Part shown: positions 37,600 through 48,200 of the stretch, in pieces
How positions within the stretch are numbered: the first letter of the stretch is position 1
How the letters are laid out: every line of letters begins with the position of its first letter
Origin: Arcobacter suis CECT 7833
GTDB lineage: Bacteria; Campylobacterota; Campylobacteria; Campylobacterales; Arcobacteraceae
Direction of reading: 5' to 3'
Assembly (NCBI RefSeq): GCF_003544815.1
Contig: NZ_CP032100.1
Location: forward strand, 2,542,001 to 2,606,000
Length of the DNA: 64,000 nt
Notes under the pieces: model-generated
Seen by the model: the letters and a program-made list of their open reading frames with translations, nothing else
What the model was told of the DNA's origin: nothing
Database searches by the model: none
Made by a program: the position numbers and the translations under genes

Positions 37600-39558
37600 A
37601 TGTTAAGAAATTTGAGTACAAAAAAGAAACTCTTTTTATTTCCCGTATTGTTTGTATTGATTGTGGTGGTTTCGGCTTTTATATATAAATATTATAGTAA
37701 TTTAGCAAACACGAGAAATCATGTTGCAATTACTACTGATGAATTTATTCAAGATTTATTAAAAGGTAGAATTTCTATTTATCAATTCTTACGAAATCCA
37801 AATGAAGAAAATAAAAAGATTGTTCTTAGTAATTTTGAAGAATTGGACCATAATGTTATGGAACTAAAGAAAAAATTAGTTACAGAAAAAAATAGAAACT
37901 TAAGTGATGAAATTTTATCTTTTTCAAAAGAATATATTAATGATTTCAAAAACCTTTCAGAAAAAAGAATCGCAGATTTTAATGATGGTGTAATACTAGA
38001 ATCAAGTGAAATGAAAAGCAAAATTTCTGAAATGGCTAAAACAGGTCTAAAATTAGAAGATAAAATCATTGAAATAAATAAAAGTGCAGTTGTTTTAAGG
38101 GATGAAGCATTTAGCTTGTTGGACAATACTTTAACAATTCTTGCTTTTATTGCTATTATAATTTTTATATTAATTTCAATATTTATATCAAATATCGTTG
38201 TTAATTCATTAAATTCATTTAAAGATGGTCTTCTTACTTTCTTTGGTTATTTAAACAGAGAAATTAATGATGTTTCTTTACTTGATGATAGTGCAAAAGA
38301 TGAGTTTGGAGAGATGTCAAGAGTTGTAAATGAAAATATCTCTAAAACCAAAAAAGGCGTAGAGGAAGATAGAAGACTAATAGATGAAACAATTAGTGTT
38401 TTAGGAGAATTTGAACAAGGTGATTTATGCCAAAGATTAAACATCAATGTTTCAAATCCATCATTAATGCAACTAAAAGATGTTTTAAATAAAATGGCTG
38501 ATAATCTTGAATCAAATATTGATAATGTTCTTCATGTTTTAGAAGAGTATTCACAATATCAATACTTAAATAAAATTTCAACAAATGATATAAAAGAACA
38601 TCTTTTAAAACTTGCAGGTGGCGTAAATACACTTGGTGATTCTATTACTCAAATGTTGATTGAAAATAAATCAAATGGATTAACTCTAGATGAAAGTTCA
38701 AATATTTTATTAGGAAATGTTGACAAACTAAATATTAGTTCAAATGAAGCAGCTACAAGCCTTGAAGAAACAGCAGCAGCCTTAGAAGAAATCACAAGTA
38801 ATATCAGACACAACACAGAAAGTATTGCGAAAATGGCAAGTTTTTCTAACAATGTTACAGAATCAGCAACACATGGTGAAAAATTAGCAAATCAAACAAA
38901 TGTTTCAATGGATGAAATCAATGCTCAAGTTACAGCTATAAATGAAGCAATTACCGTAATTGACCAAATAGCTTTCCAAACAAATATTCTTTCTTTAAAT
39001 GCAGCCGTAGAAGCAGCAACTGCAGGAGAAGCTGGAAAAGGATTTGCAGTTGTTGCAGCTGAAGTGCGAAACCTTGCATCACGTTCAGCAGAAGCTGCAA
39101 AAGAGATAAAAGATTTAGTTCAAAATGCAACTGTAAAAGCAAACTTAGGTAAAGAAATAGCTGGAAATATGATAAATGGATATAAACAATTAAATGAAAA
39201 TATTTCTCAAACTATAAATCTAATTTCAGATATTCAAAATGCTTCAAAAGAGCAACTTTTAGGAATTGAACAAATTAACGATGCGGTAACTCAATTAGAC
39301 CAACAAACTCAACAAAATGCTATGGTGGCATCACAAACTCATGATGTAGCAGTTTTAACTGATGAAATTGCAAAATTAGTTGTAAGTAGCGCAGATGAAA
39401 AAGAGTTTAAAGGTAAATATGAAGTAAAAGCCAGAAACATAGAAAAAAAATCCACTCATGATTTAACTTCTCAAAAAGACTTCTCAAAAAAACAAGAAAA
39501 AAAAGAAAAAAAAATAACATCTTCAAAACATGAAGATTCAACATGGGAGAGTTTTTAA
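37600..39558 (+). CDS. Methyl-accepting chemotaxis protein
   Basis: 652 residues. Membrane helix at about 12-30, a helical periplasmic domain of about 150 residues, a second helix at about 180-202, a HAMP-like linker and the long cytoplasmic coiled coil with the highly conserved tip IDQIAFQTNILSLNAAVEAATAGEAGKGF, quoted by its ends, and VVAAEVRNLASRSAEAAKEI. After the signalling domain a Lys/Glu-rich flexible tail ends in STWESF, which resembles the C-terminal WxxF pentapeptide that binds CheR/CheB in some receptors. The ligand is unknown. It follows a two-component system. Confidence 0.93.
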   Translation: MLRNLSTKKKLFLFPVLFVLIVVVSAFIYKYYSNLANTRNHVAITTDEFIQDLLKGRISIYQFLRNPNEENKKIVLSNFEELDHNVMELKKKLVTEKNRNLSDEILSFSKEYINDFKNLSEKRIADFNDGVILESSEMKSKISEMAKTGLKLEDKIIEINKSAVVLRDEAFSLLDNTLTILAFIAIIIFILISIFISNIVVNSLNSFKDGLLTFFGYLNREINDVSLLDDSAKDEFGEMSRVVNENISKTKKGVEEDRRLIDETISVLGEFEQGDLCQRLNINVSNPSLMQLKDVLNKMADNLESNIDNVLHVLEEYSQYQYLNKISTNDIKEHLLKLAGGVNTLGDSITQMLIENKSNGLTLDESSNILLGNVDKLNISSNEAATSLEETAAALEEITSNIRHNTESIAKMASFSNNVTESATHGEKLANQTNVSMDEINAQVTAINEAITVIDQIAFQTNILSLNAAVEAATAGEAGKGFAVVAAEVRNLASRSAEAAKEIKDLVQNATVKANLGKEIAGNMINGYKQLNENISQTINLISDIQNASKEQLLGIEQINDAVTQLDQQTQQNAMVASQTHDVAVLTDEIAKLVVSSADEKEFKGKYEVKARNIEKKSTHDLTSQKDFSKKQEKKEKKITSSKHEDSTWESF

Positions 39559-39633
39559 ACTCTTTCCCTGCATCAATAAATTAATTTACAAAGATAACAA
39601 ATCAAATTAGGTTATCAAAAGAGGTAAAATACA

Positions 39634-42240
39634 ATGTTTACAATAAATCATAAATTTGAAAATAAACAAAAATTAGAAAACTTTATCTTTGAAAATAAAA
39701 TCAGAAATTCAAATAATCTTTTAATCCAAATTTTTTATTCAGAAAATGAATTAGAAACTATTAAAGAAATTAAAAATTTATTACAAAAGTCTTTATATAA
39801 CAGCGCTATTATAGGTGCATCAACAGAAGGAGTTATATCAAATGGAGAAACAATTGATAATGAGATTATAATTTCATTTTCAATATTTGAAGCCTCTAAT
39901 ACTATTTCAAAAGGGTATAAAGATTCAAATATAAGTGATATTATAATCGATTTGTCAAAGAATCTAATACAAAACAACACTAAACTATTAATTATAATTA
40001 CAAATCTTTTTACTTTTGACGCTTCAACTCTTCTAAAAGAAATCAATAAAATACATCCAACAATCGTAGTTGTAGGTGGAAATGCAGGAAATTATTATCC
40101 AAATAAACGATGTGATATTTTCTCAAATCAAACAGAAGATTGTGATTTAGTATTCGTAGCTATTAATTCAGATATTTTGGATGTTCAAACAAATTACTTA
40201 TTTAATTGGGAACCAATAGGCAAAGAAATGCTTATTACAAAAGCAATAAATTCCACAGTTTATACAATTGATAATAAAAGAGCGATTGATGTATATAAAG
40301 AATATTTAGGAGACAATATTGCTGATAATTTAATTGAATATGGAGGCGAATTTCCACTTATTTATGAAGAAAATAAAGTACATATTGCAAGGGCATTAAT
40401 AGCTTATGATGAGAAAGAAGGCTCAATTAACTTTGCAGGAGAAATTAAACAAAATGAAAAAGTTAAATTTGGTTTTGCAAATATTGATTCAATAAAAGAA
40501 CAAAATAAACAAGAATTAATATCAAAATACCATAATGTTCAAGAGTCAGTTTTTATATACTCTTGTGCAGCAAGAAGACAAATGACTGGTTCTTTTTTTA
40601 ATAAAGAAATTAAAATGTTAAATAACTTAGGAACTACTTTTGGGTTTATAGCTTATGGAGAATTTTTCCATAACAAAGATGAGTTTTCTAATAACTTATT
40701 AAATATCACTACAACTTTTGTGACTTTAAATGAAAATATTCAAAAAGAAAAACTTAAATTTGAAGATGATGATATTTTAGCTTCAAAAAAAGATATAAAA
40801 CTAAATGCTCTAACAAAACTTATCAAAAAAACAAGTGAAAAACTCGATGAAAACAACTATTATTTAAAACAATTTAAAAATATTGTAAGTGAATCTTCTA
40901 TTTATTCAACAGCCGACGAAACAGGTAAAATAACTTATATTAACAAAAATTTTGAAAAAGTAAGTGGTTATAAACAACAAGAACTAATAGGTAAAAACCA
41001 TAATATTATAAGACATAAAGATAATGATAAAAATAAATATACTGAATTATGGGATACCATTCAATCAGGCAAAATCTGGCATGGTTTAATAAAAAATAGA
41101 AAAAAAGATGGTAGTGCATATCATGTTCTTTCTGATATAGCTCCAATTTATTATAAAAATGGTGAGTTTAGAGAGTTTTTGGGAATACGACATGATGTAA
41201 CAGAACTTGAAGAATATAAAATTCTTTTAAAATATGAACTTGATAATACAAGTAAAACTTTAGATGATAATCTAAACTATACTAAACAATATGAAAATGC
41301 AGTTAATACTTCTGTGGCAATTATAAAAATAGATACAAACAACACCATTACTTATGCAAATAATAAATTTTTAAAACTAAGTGAATATGATAAAGATGAA
41401 ATTATTGGGATGAACTGGGAAAAATTAATTGATCCAAAACATCAACAAAATGGTGATTGTGAAAAGATATCTAAACAATTAAAAGATGGGAAAAATACAA
41501 GTAATATCTTACATAATATAAGTAAAAAAGGAAAAGTATTTATTACAAGAACCAACTTTTATCCAATAATAAGAAAAAACAAAATCATTGAATATATCAA
41601 TGTTTTAAACGACCTCACAGATATTATTAATCTAAATGAAGAGATTATTAATACTCAAAAAGAAGTTGTTTTTACAATGGGTGCAATTGGAGAAACAAGA
41701 TCACAAGAAACAGGACTTCATGTAAAAAGAGTTGCAGAATATTCATATATTCTTGCTATTTTATATGGTTTAGATGAAAAAGAAGCAAATCTATTAAGAC
41801 AAGCAAGCCCAATGCATGACATAGGAAAAGTTGGTATTCCTGATAATATTTTAAATAAACCAGGGAAATTAACTCCTGAAGAATTTGAGATTATGAAATC
41901 CCATGCACAACTTGGTTATGAAATGTTAAAACATTCAAAAAGAGATATTTTAAAAGCTTCAGCAATAGTAGCAAGAGAACATCATGAAAAATGGGATGGA
42001 AGTGGTTATCCAAGAGGTTTAAGTGGTGAAAATATTCATATTTATGGAAGAATTACTGCAATTGCAGATGTTTTTGATGCCCTTGCCCATGATAGAGTAT
42101 ATAAAAAAGCTTGGAATCTGGAAGAGATATATGATTTATTAAAAGAAGAAAAAGGCAAACATTTTGACCCTAAATTAATAGATATTTTCTTTAATAATTT
42201 GGATAAATTCTTAAAGATAAAAGAGCTTTTAAATGATTAA
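39634..42240 (+). CDS. FIST-PAS-PAS-HD-GYP signalling protein (c-di-GMP phosphodiesterase type)
   Basis: 868 residues, cytoplasmic. Order: FIST N and C sensor domains (about 1-370; VVGGNAGNYYPNKRCDIFSNQTEDCDLVFVAIN, SCAARRQMTG), a short coil, PAS 1 (about 415-530, TADETGKITYINKNFEKVSGY), PAS 2 (about 545-660), and a C-terminal HD-GYP domain (about 670-860) with ASPMHDIGKVGIPDNIL and HHEKWDGSGYPRGLSG. The full HD and GYP motifs indicate an active cyclic-di-GMP phosphodiesterase. FIST domains are thought to sense small ligands, PAS 1 could bind haem or flavin. RBS AAAAGAGG. Ends in a bidirectional terminator. Confidence 0.9.
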   Translation: MFTINHKFENKQKLENFIFENKIRNSNNLLIQIFYSENELETIKEIKNLLQKSLYNSAIIGASTEGVISNGETIDNEIIISFSIFEASNTISKGYKDSNISDIIIDLSKNLIQNNTKLLIIITNLFTFDASTLLKEINKIHPTIVVVGGNAGNYYPNKRCDIFSNQTEDCDLVFVAINSDILDVQTNYLFNWEPIGKEMLITKAINSTVYTIDNKRAIDVYKEYLGDNIADNLIEYGGEFPLIYEENKVHIARALIAYDEKEGSINFAGEIKQNEKVKFGFANIDSIKEQNKQELISKYHNVQESVFIYSCAARRQMTGSFFNKEIKMLNNLGTTFGFIAYGEFFHNKDEFSNNLLNITTTFVTLNENIQKEKLKFEDDDILASKKDIKLNALTKLIKKTSEKLDENNYYLKQFKNIVSESSIYSTADETGKITYINKNFEKVSGYKQQELIGKNHNIIRHKDNDKNKYTELWDTIQSGKIWHGLIKNRKKDGSAYHVLSDIAPIYYKNGEFREFLGIRHDVTELEEYKILLKYELDNTSKTLDDNLNYTKQYENAVNTSVAIIKIDTNNTITYANNKFLKLSEYDKDEIIGMNWEKLIDPKHQQNGDCEKISKQLKDGKNTSNILHNISKKGKVFITRTNFYPIIRKNKIIEYINVLNDLTDIINLNEEIINTQKEVVFTMGAIGETRSQETGLHVKRVAEYSYILAILYGLDEKEANLLRQASPMHDIGKVGIPDNILNKPGKLTPEEFEIMKSHAQLGYEMLKHSKRDILKASAIVAREHHEKWDGSGYPRGLSGENIHIYGRITAIADVFDALAHDRVYKKAWNLEEIYDLLKEEKGKHFDPKLIDIFFNNLDKFLKIKELLND

Positions 42241-42246
42241 TAAAAT

Positions 42247-42274
42247 GATATAAAAGAGTCTCCTCTTTTATATC
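42247..42274. terminator. Bidirectional terminator
   Basis: 12-bp perfect stem GATATAAAAGAG / CTCTTTTATATC with a TCTC loop, between the HD-GYP gene and the convergent hypothetical gene whose last codons it overlaps. Confidence 0.8.
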
Positions 42275-42651
42275 TCTAATTCAAAAAAACTCTCTTCAAC
42301 TTTTTCATATTTTGCTACTGAACAAGTGATTTTTATTGCATTATCATAGTTTTTAAACTCTTCAATAAATAATTTTTGTAACTTCTCAACTTCAATAGCT
42401 CTAAAAATAAAATAACCTAAAACATCTGTTCCTCTTGAACCTGTTTTTTCTATTCCAAAACTATCAAATTTCCAGTCAATTCCCCTTGAAAAGAAAAAAA
42501 CTTCTGTTAATCTTTTTTCTAACTCTTCCCTTACACTATTATTGTATGCTTTTAAATGTACGAAAAAAGCAACATTTGTATTAAATTGTGATTGTACTAA
42601 CTTTTCTTGTTCCGGTGTCATTGGTTTTTCTATAATATCAATATTACTCAT
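42268..42651 (-). CDS. Hypothetical protein
   Basis: 127 residues, no signal peptide or membrane helix. I do not recognise the family. Features are an N-terminal MTPEQEKLVQSQFNTNVAFFVHLKAYNNSVREELEKRLTE helical area and a central GIDWKFDSFGIEKTGSRGTDVLGYFIFRAIEV. It is a stand-alone gene between the HD-GYP and hemerythrin genes but on the other strand. Confidence 0.65.
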   Translation of the reverse strand: MSNIDIIEKPMTPEQEKLVQSQFNTNVAFFVHLKAYNNSVREELEKRLTEVFFFSRGIDWKFDSFGIEKTGSRGTDVLGYFIFRAIEVEKLQKLFIEEFKNYDNAIKITCSVAKYEKVEESFFELEI

Positions 42652-42764
42652 CTTAAAATGCTTCCTATTTTTTCATGTATTATAGTAAACTATCTTAAAA
42701 TAAAGCTTGTATTAATAATTTAAATCTATAATAAAAGTAACGAAAAAAAATATTAAAGGCTTTC

Positions 42765-43613
42765 ATGAACAGCAAATTAAATTCCAATTCAATAATTTGG
42801 AAATCGGAATACAATATCAATAATTTCAGAATTGATAAAGAACACCAAAAGCTTTTTACAATAGCAAGAGAAGCCATGAGTATTTCAAGACTAAAAGATG
42901 ATGAAAAAGTTAAAAATAAATTAAAAGACGTTATCACAAAACTTTTTGATTATGTGGGAACTCATTTTTCGAATGAACAAAAATATATGGAAGAACTAGA
43001 TTATCCAGAACTTACCAATCATAAACTTCTTCACAGAAATATGTTAAATATGCTTACAACTTTGATTTCAGAATTAAATAAATTAGAATTGCAAGAAATA
43101 GAAAAATCTCTTTTTACTTTTATTGAAGAATATTTTATAAGACATATTGTTTTAGAAGACAAAAAAATTCAACTTTGGAATACTTCACTTTCTGATTTGA
43201 AAAGAAATTTTGGTTGGAAAGAAATTTATAGTGTTGGAAATCCAAAAATTGATGCTGAACATAAAAAACTTTTTGATATTGCAGAAGAAGCGTTTATAGA
43301 AGTTGATGCAACTCAAAGAAATGTAAAAATAAAAGAAGTTTTAACTGATTTGTATGATTACATGAAAACACATTTTAAACATGAAGAAAAATTTATGCAA
43401 GAAATAGAATATCCTTCATTTGAAGAACATAAATTATTACATCACAATATAATTGAAAAAATAAATACTCTTGTTAAAAAACTTCCAACTATGGATGAAA
43501 ATATTTTTGAAAAAGAGTTAGCAAAAATAATAGATATTGCCCTTGTTCATCATATAATTCAAGAAGATAGAAAAATCATCTCTTGGTCAAGATCAAATCC
43601 TCAAATTCAATAA
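42765..43613 (+). CDS. Tandem bacteriohemerythrin
   Basis: 282 residues made of two hemerythrin domains (about 10-140 and 148-278). Each has the full di-iron ligand set: domain 1 DKEHQKLF, THFSNEQKYM, HKLLHRN, HIVLEDKKI; domain 2 DAEHKKLF, THFKHEEKFM, HKLLHHN, HIIQEDRKI. Both should therefore bind O2 (or NO) at a di-iron centre. Most bacteriohemerythrins are single-domain; a tandem double is less usual. Twelve bases before the ABM-fold gene and downstream of signalling genes, so it may feed O2 to them or serve as a sensor. Confidence 0.92.
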   Translation: MNSKLNSNSIIWKSEYNINNFRIDKEHQKLFTIAREAMSISRLKDDEKVKNKLKDVITKLFDYVGTHFSNEQKYMEELDYPELTNHKLLHRNMLNMLTTLISELNKLELQEIEKSLFTFIEEYFIRHIVLEDKKIQLWNTSLSDLKRNFGWKEIYSVGNPKIDAEHKKLFDIAEEAFIEVDATQRNVKIKEVLTDLYDYMKTHFKHEEKFMQEIEYPSFEEHKLLHHNIIEKINTLVKKLPTMDENIFEKELAKIIDIALVHHIIQEDRKIISWSRSNPQIQ

Positions 43614-43625
43614 AAAAGGAATTTT

Positions 43626-43970
43626 ATGTACGCAGTAATTTTTGAAGTTTATCCAACAAAAGAAGGAAAGGAAGAGTATCTTAAAATTGCCTCAACTTTA
43701 AAAGATTTTTTACAAAATAGAGAAGGTTTTATTTCTATTGAAAGATTCCAAAGTTTAGTAAATGAAAATAAACTTTTAAGTTTATCATTTTGGGAAGATG
43801 AAAAATCAATAGAAATTTGGAGAAATTTATTTGAACATAGAATTGCTCAAGATAAAGGTAATGCTGGAATTTTTGAAGATTATCGAATAAGAGTTGCCAA
43901 AGTACAAAGGGACTACACAAAAACAGATAGAAATGAAGCGCCAAAAGATTCAAATGAATATAGAATTTAA
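43626..43970 (+). CDS. ABM-domain (antibiotic biosynthesis monooxygenase-type) protein
   Basis: 114 residues with the dimeric alpha/beta barrel pattern YAVIFEVYPTKEGKEEYLKIASTLKDFLQNREGFISIERF and LLSLSFWEDEKSIEIWRN, then HRIAQDKGNAGIFEDYRIRVAKV. ABM proteins include quinone and haem-degrading monooxygenases and stress proteins of unknown role. It follows the tandem hemerythrin gene with 12 bases between, RBS AAAAAGGA, so the two are co-transcribed. Confidence 0.83.
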   Translation: MYAVIFEVYPTKEGKEEYLKIASTLKDFLQNREGFISIERFQSLVNENKLLSLSFWEDEKSIEIWRNLFEHRIAQDKGNAGIFEDYRIRVAKVQRDYTKTDRNEAPKDSNEYRI

Positions 43971-43985
43971 AATTCCTAAATTCTA
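43961..43985 (+). terminator. Probable terminator after the ABM gene
   Basis: TAGAATTTA and TAAATTCTA pair around a 7-base loop at the end of the ABM gene. AT-rich and without a strong T tract, so a weak candidate. Confidence 0.45.
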
Positions 43986-43997
43986 CTTCATCTAACT

Positions 43998-44016
43998 TAT
44001 TAATATTTTATTAATA
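43998..44016. promoter_or_regulatory. Candidate operator of the RND operon
   Basis: TATTAATA occurs twice with a TTT spacer, the copies being self-complementary, 40 bases before the RND adaptor start. Such repeats are typical of TetR/MarR-type sites, but no regulator gene of these kinds lies next to it. The function is inference. Confidence 0.35.
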
Positions 44017-44055
44017 TAGATACAATACAATCTCTAAATTTATTATCAAGGTTGC

Positions 44056-45198
44056 ATGGTGCTACAACAATCCAAACTCTTTATTTTCATAACAGCTTCA
44101 TGGATAATTTTAAGTGGTTGTGAAGATAAAATCCCAACTACACAAGCTCCAACTATTGAAGTTGGTGTTATTACAATTCAAGAACAAGCCATTGCTTTAC
44201 AACAAGAATTAACAGGTAGAGTTAAAGCAAAATTAGTTTCTCAAGTAAGACCACAAATTAGTGGGATTATAACCAAACAACTTTTTACAGAAGGAAGCCT
44301 AGTAACCCAAGGTGAAATTTTATATCAAATTGATTCAGCAACATATCAAGCTAGTTATTTTCAAGCGAAAGCTTCACTTGAAAGTGCAAAAGTAGATGCA
44401 AAAAATGCCAAAACAAAAAGTCAAAGATATGAAGAATTATTAAAATTTGATGGTACTTCAAAACAAGAAGCAGAAGATGCAAAAGCTATATATCTTCAAG
44501 CAGAAGCATTGGTTGAAGAAAAAAAAGCAAGTCTTGAAAGTGCTAAAATTGATTTAGAACGAACAAATATTAAAGCTCCTATTTCTGGATACATTAGTAT
44601 TTCAAATGTAACAAAAGGTGCATTAGTATCACAAAATCAAACTGATGCGCTAGCTACTATTAGAGATACAAATAGTGTTTATGTAGATTTAAGTCAATCA
44701 AATACTCAACTTTTAGCTTTACGAAAACTTTTAAGTCAAGAAAATATTCAAAAGGGAAATGCTGAAGTATCTTTAACATTAAGTGATGGAAGTATTTATG
44801 AACATAAAGGTGAATTACAACTTCAAGAAATTGCAGTTGATGAAAGTACAGGTTCTGTAACTCTTCGAGCTTTATTTCCAAATGAAAAAGGTATTTTATT
44901 ACCAGGAATGTTTGTAAAAGCAACAGTTCAAGGAGCAATTGATAATAAAGCATTTTTATTACCTCAACAAGCAGTTTCTAGGGATTCAAAAGCAAATCCT
45001 ATTATTACACTTGTACAAGAAGATAACTCTATTAAAAAGCAAATGATTACTATTGAACGAGCCATTGGAAATAAATGGTTAGTTACAGGTGGAATTAACA
45101 ATAATGATAAAATTGTTATTGAAGGTTTAAATAAAATCAATGAAAAAAGTAAAGTTAATCCTGTTGATGTAAGTAGTAAATATGTTCAAACTAAATAA
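44056..45198 (+). CDS. RND efflux periplasmic adaptor (AcrA/MexA type)
   Basis: 380 residues, lipoprotein signal with the box LSGCED (Cys about 22), then barrel-sandwich/lipoyl half motifs (LVSQVRPQISGIITKQLFTEGSLVTQGEILYQID and IKAPISGYI), an alpha hairpin and the beta barrel/MP domain (LLPGMFVKATV). It links the inner-membrane pump to the outer-membrane channel. ATG at 44056 or the next GTG. First gene of an adaptor-pump-channel operon. Confidence 0.93.
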   Translation: MVLQQSKLFIFITASWIILSGCEDKIPTTQAPTIEVGVITIQEQAIALQQELTGRVKAKLVSQVRPQISGIITKQLFTEGSLVTQGEILYQIDSATYQASYFQAKASLESAKVDAKNAKTKSQRYEELLKFDGTSKQEAEDAKAIYLQAEALVEEKKASLESAKIDLERTNIKAPISGYISISNVTKGALVSQNQTDALATIRDTNSVYVDLSQSNTQLLALRKLLSQENIQKGNAEVSLTLSDGSIYEHKGELQLQEIAVDESTGSVTLRALFPNEKGILLPGMFVKATVQGAIDNKAFLLPQQAVSRDSKANPIITLVQEDNSIKKQMITIERAIGNKWLVTGGINNNDKIVIEGLNKINEKSKVNPVDVSSKYVQTK

Positions 45199-45222
45199 TA
45201 AAAATAGTTCTAAAGGCTTAAA

Positions 45223-48200
45223 ATGTTAGCACAATTTTTTGTTCATAGACCTATTTTTGCTTGGGTTATTTCTTTAGTAATTATGATTGCAGGAACAGTT
45301 TCTCTTTATATACTTCCAATGGAACAATATCCAGATATTGCACCACCTCAAATTAATATTTCTGCAACTTATACAGGAGCATCTGCACAAACTGTTGAAA
45401 ATAGTGTTACCCAAATTATTGAACAACAACTAACAGGTCTTGATGGAATGATTTATTTTTCATCAAGCAGTAGTTCTTCTGGAAATTCAAGGGTAAAAGT
45501 AACATTCCAACAAGGAACAGATCCAGATATTGCTCAAGTACAAGTGCAAAATAAAGTTGAACAAATTCTTTCTCGTTTACCTGATGATGTACAAAGACAA
45601 GGAGTTAGAGTCGTTAAATCACAAACTGACTTTTTATTACTAGCTTCATTGTATGACTCAACAGGAAAAGCAGATAAAACGGATATTGCTGATTATTTAA
45701 TCAGTAATCTTCAAGATAGTATTGCAAGACTTGATGGGGTAGGAGAAGTTCAAGTTTTTGGGGGACAATATGCAATGCGTATTTGGTTAGATCCTACAAA
45801 ACTTGAAGCATATAACCTAATGCCCTCAGATATAGAATCTGCAATTAGCGATCAAAATTCTCAAGCATCAGCTGGAAAACTTGGAGCTTTACCTGTTGTA
45901 AATAATCAACAATTAGCAGTAACTGTAACAGCAAGATCAAAATTTAAAACTGTAAATGAATTTGAAAATATTCTTGTAAAGAACAATACAAATGGTTCTT
46001 TTGTTAAATTAAAAGATGTAGCACGAGTTGAAATAGGTGCTCAATCGTATAGTAATGTTACAGGTCTTAATGGTATGCCTTCTTCTGGTATTGCTATTCA
46101 ATTAGCTTCTGGGGCAAATGCTATAAAAACAGCTAATAGTATAAAAGAATTTTTAAATAAATATGAATCAAGTTTACCACAAAGATACAAAATAGAGTAT
46201 CCAAGAGATACAACACTTTTTATTCAAGCTTCTATTAGTGAAGTAGTTAAAACCCTTCTTGAAGCAATTTTTTTAGTTGTTGTTGTAATGTATGTTTTTC
46301 TTAAAAGCTGGAGAGCAACACTAATTCCTGCTATTGCAGTTCCAGTTGTTTTACTTGGAACTTTTGGTATTTTAAATATTCTAGGATATTCAATCAATAC
46401 TCTAACAATGTTTGGAATGGTTTTATCCATTGGACTTTTAGTTGATGATGCGATTGTTGTAGTTGAAAATGTTGAACGAAATATGAGAGAAAAACTACTT
46501 AGTGCAAAAGAAGCAACTATTGTTTCAATGAAAGAAATCACTAGCGCTTTAGTTGGTGTGGCAACTGTTTTATCAGTAGTTTTTTTACCAATGGCATTTT
46601 TTAGTGGTTCAACGGGAGTTATTTATAGACAATTTTCTGTAACTATCATTTCTTCTATGGTACTTTCAGTTATTGTTGCTTTGACTTTAACTCCTGCTTT
46701 ATGTGCAACCATATTAAAACCTCATAATGAAAATGAAAAACAAAAAGGATTTACACATTGGTTTGGGCAAAAATTTGATGCTCTTACTCTTAGATATAAA
46801 AATAGAGTTAATAAAGTATTACAAATGCCTATTCGTTGGATGGTTACCTATCTTATTATTATTGGTTTATTAATTTTTGTTTTTATAAAACTTCCTACAA
46901 GTTTTTTACCAAAAGAAGATCAAGGTAGTTTAATGGTGCAATACACTCTACCAGTTGGAGCAATTACATCAAGAACTGTTGAAGTTGCAGAAAAAATAAA
47001 AGAGTATTTTTTAACCCAAGAAGCAAATAATATAAATAGTATTTTTACAATCTCTGGATATAGTAGTAATAGTAGTGGACAAAATGTAGGAACAGCGTAT
47101 GTCTCTTTAAAAAGTTGGGATTTAAGACCTGATACAAATAATAACGCTGATGCTATTGGACAAAGGGCAGCTAAAACTTTTGCTGATCCAAAATCACCTT
47201 ATTTTATTCGTGATGCAAGAGTTATTTCTATGAATCCTCCTGTTGTTCAAGGTTTAGGTTCAACGGATGGATTTGAATTTCAACTTCAAGCTGATGCTGG
47301 AACATCAAGAACAACATTAGCAGAAGTTAAAGAAAAAATATTGTTAGATGCAGCTCAAAATAATAAAATCAATTCTATTCGAGCAGATGGAACAGAAGAC
47401 ACTCCTCAATTAAAAATAGAATATGACACCGAGAAAGCACTCTCGTTAGGACTTTCTATGAATAATATTGATTATACACTTAGTGCTGCGTGGGCTGGTA
47501 TTTATGTAAATGATTTTATTGATAGATCAAGAGTAAAAAGAGTTTATATTCAAGGTGATTCTCAATTTAGATCAAAACCTGAAGATTTATATACATGGAA
47601 AATCCGTAATGCAAGTGGAACAATGACTTCTTTTTCAGAATTTGCAACTACAAAATGGGAATATGGTCCAGAAGAATTGACTCGTTACAATGGATTTGCT
47701 TCATACCAAATTCAAGGTTCAGCAGCAAGTGGAATAAGTTCTGGAGTTGCGATGGACGAGATGGATAAAATAGCAGATAAACTCTCAAATGGAACTATGC
47801 ATTCATGGAGTGGACTATCTTATCAAGAAAGATTATCAACTGGACAATCAGGGCTTCTTTATACGGTTTCTATTTTAATTATCTTTTTATGTTTAGCAGC
47901 TTTATATGAAAGTTGGTCTGTACCATTTTCAATATTATTGGTTGTTCCATTAGGTGTAATTGGAGCCGTTCTAGCTGTTTATTTTAGAGGTTTAGACAAT
48001 GATGTTTATTTCCAGGTTGCCCTTTTAACTACTATTGGACTTGCTGCTAAAAATGCTATTTTAATTGTCGAGTTTGTGGATACCGCATATAAAAATGGAA
48101 AACCTTTATTAGAAGCTGCTATTGAGGGAGCAACACTTAGATTGAGACCTATTATTATGACTTCTTTAGCATTTATTGCAGGAATCATGCCACTAGCATT

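Noticed and set aside
38649-39142. Antisense open frames rich in Leu and Ser across the chemoreceptor gene
   Set aside because: Mirror of the repetitive Glu/Ala/Asn coding sequence; no binding site or family match.
43998-44016. TetR-type regulation of the RND operon
   Set aside because: No TetR, MarR or LysR gene adjoins the operon in the window, so only the repeat itself is reported as a candidate operator.
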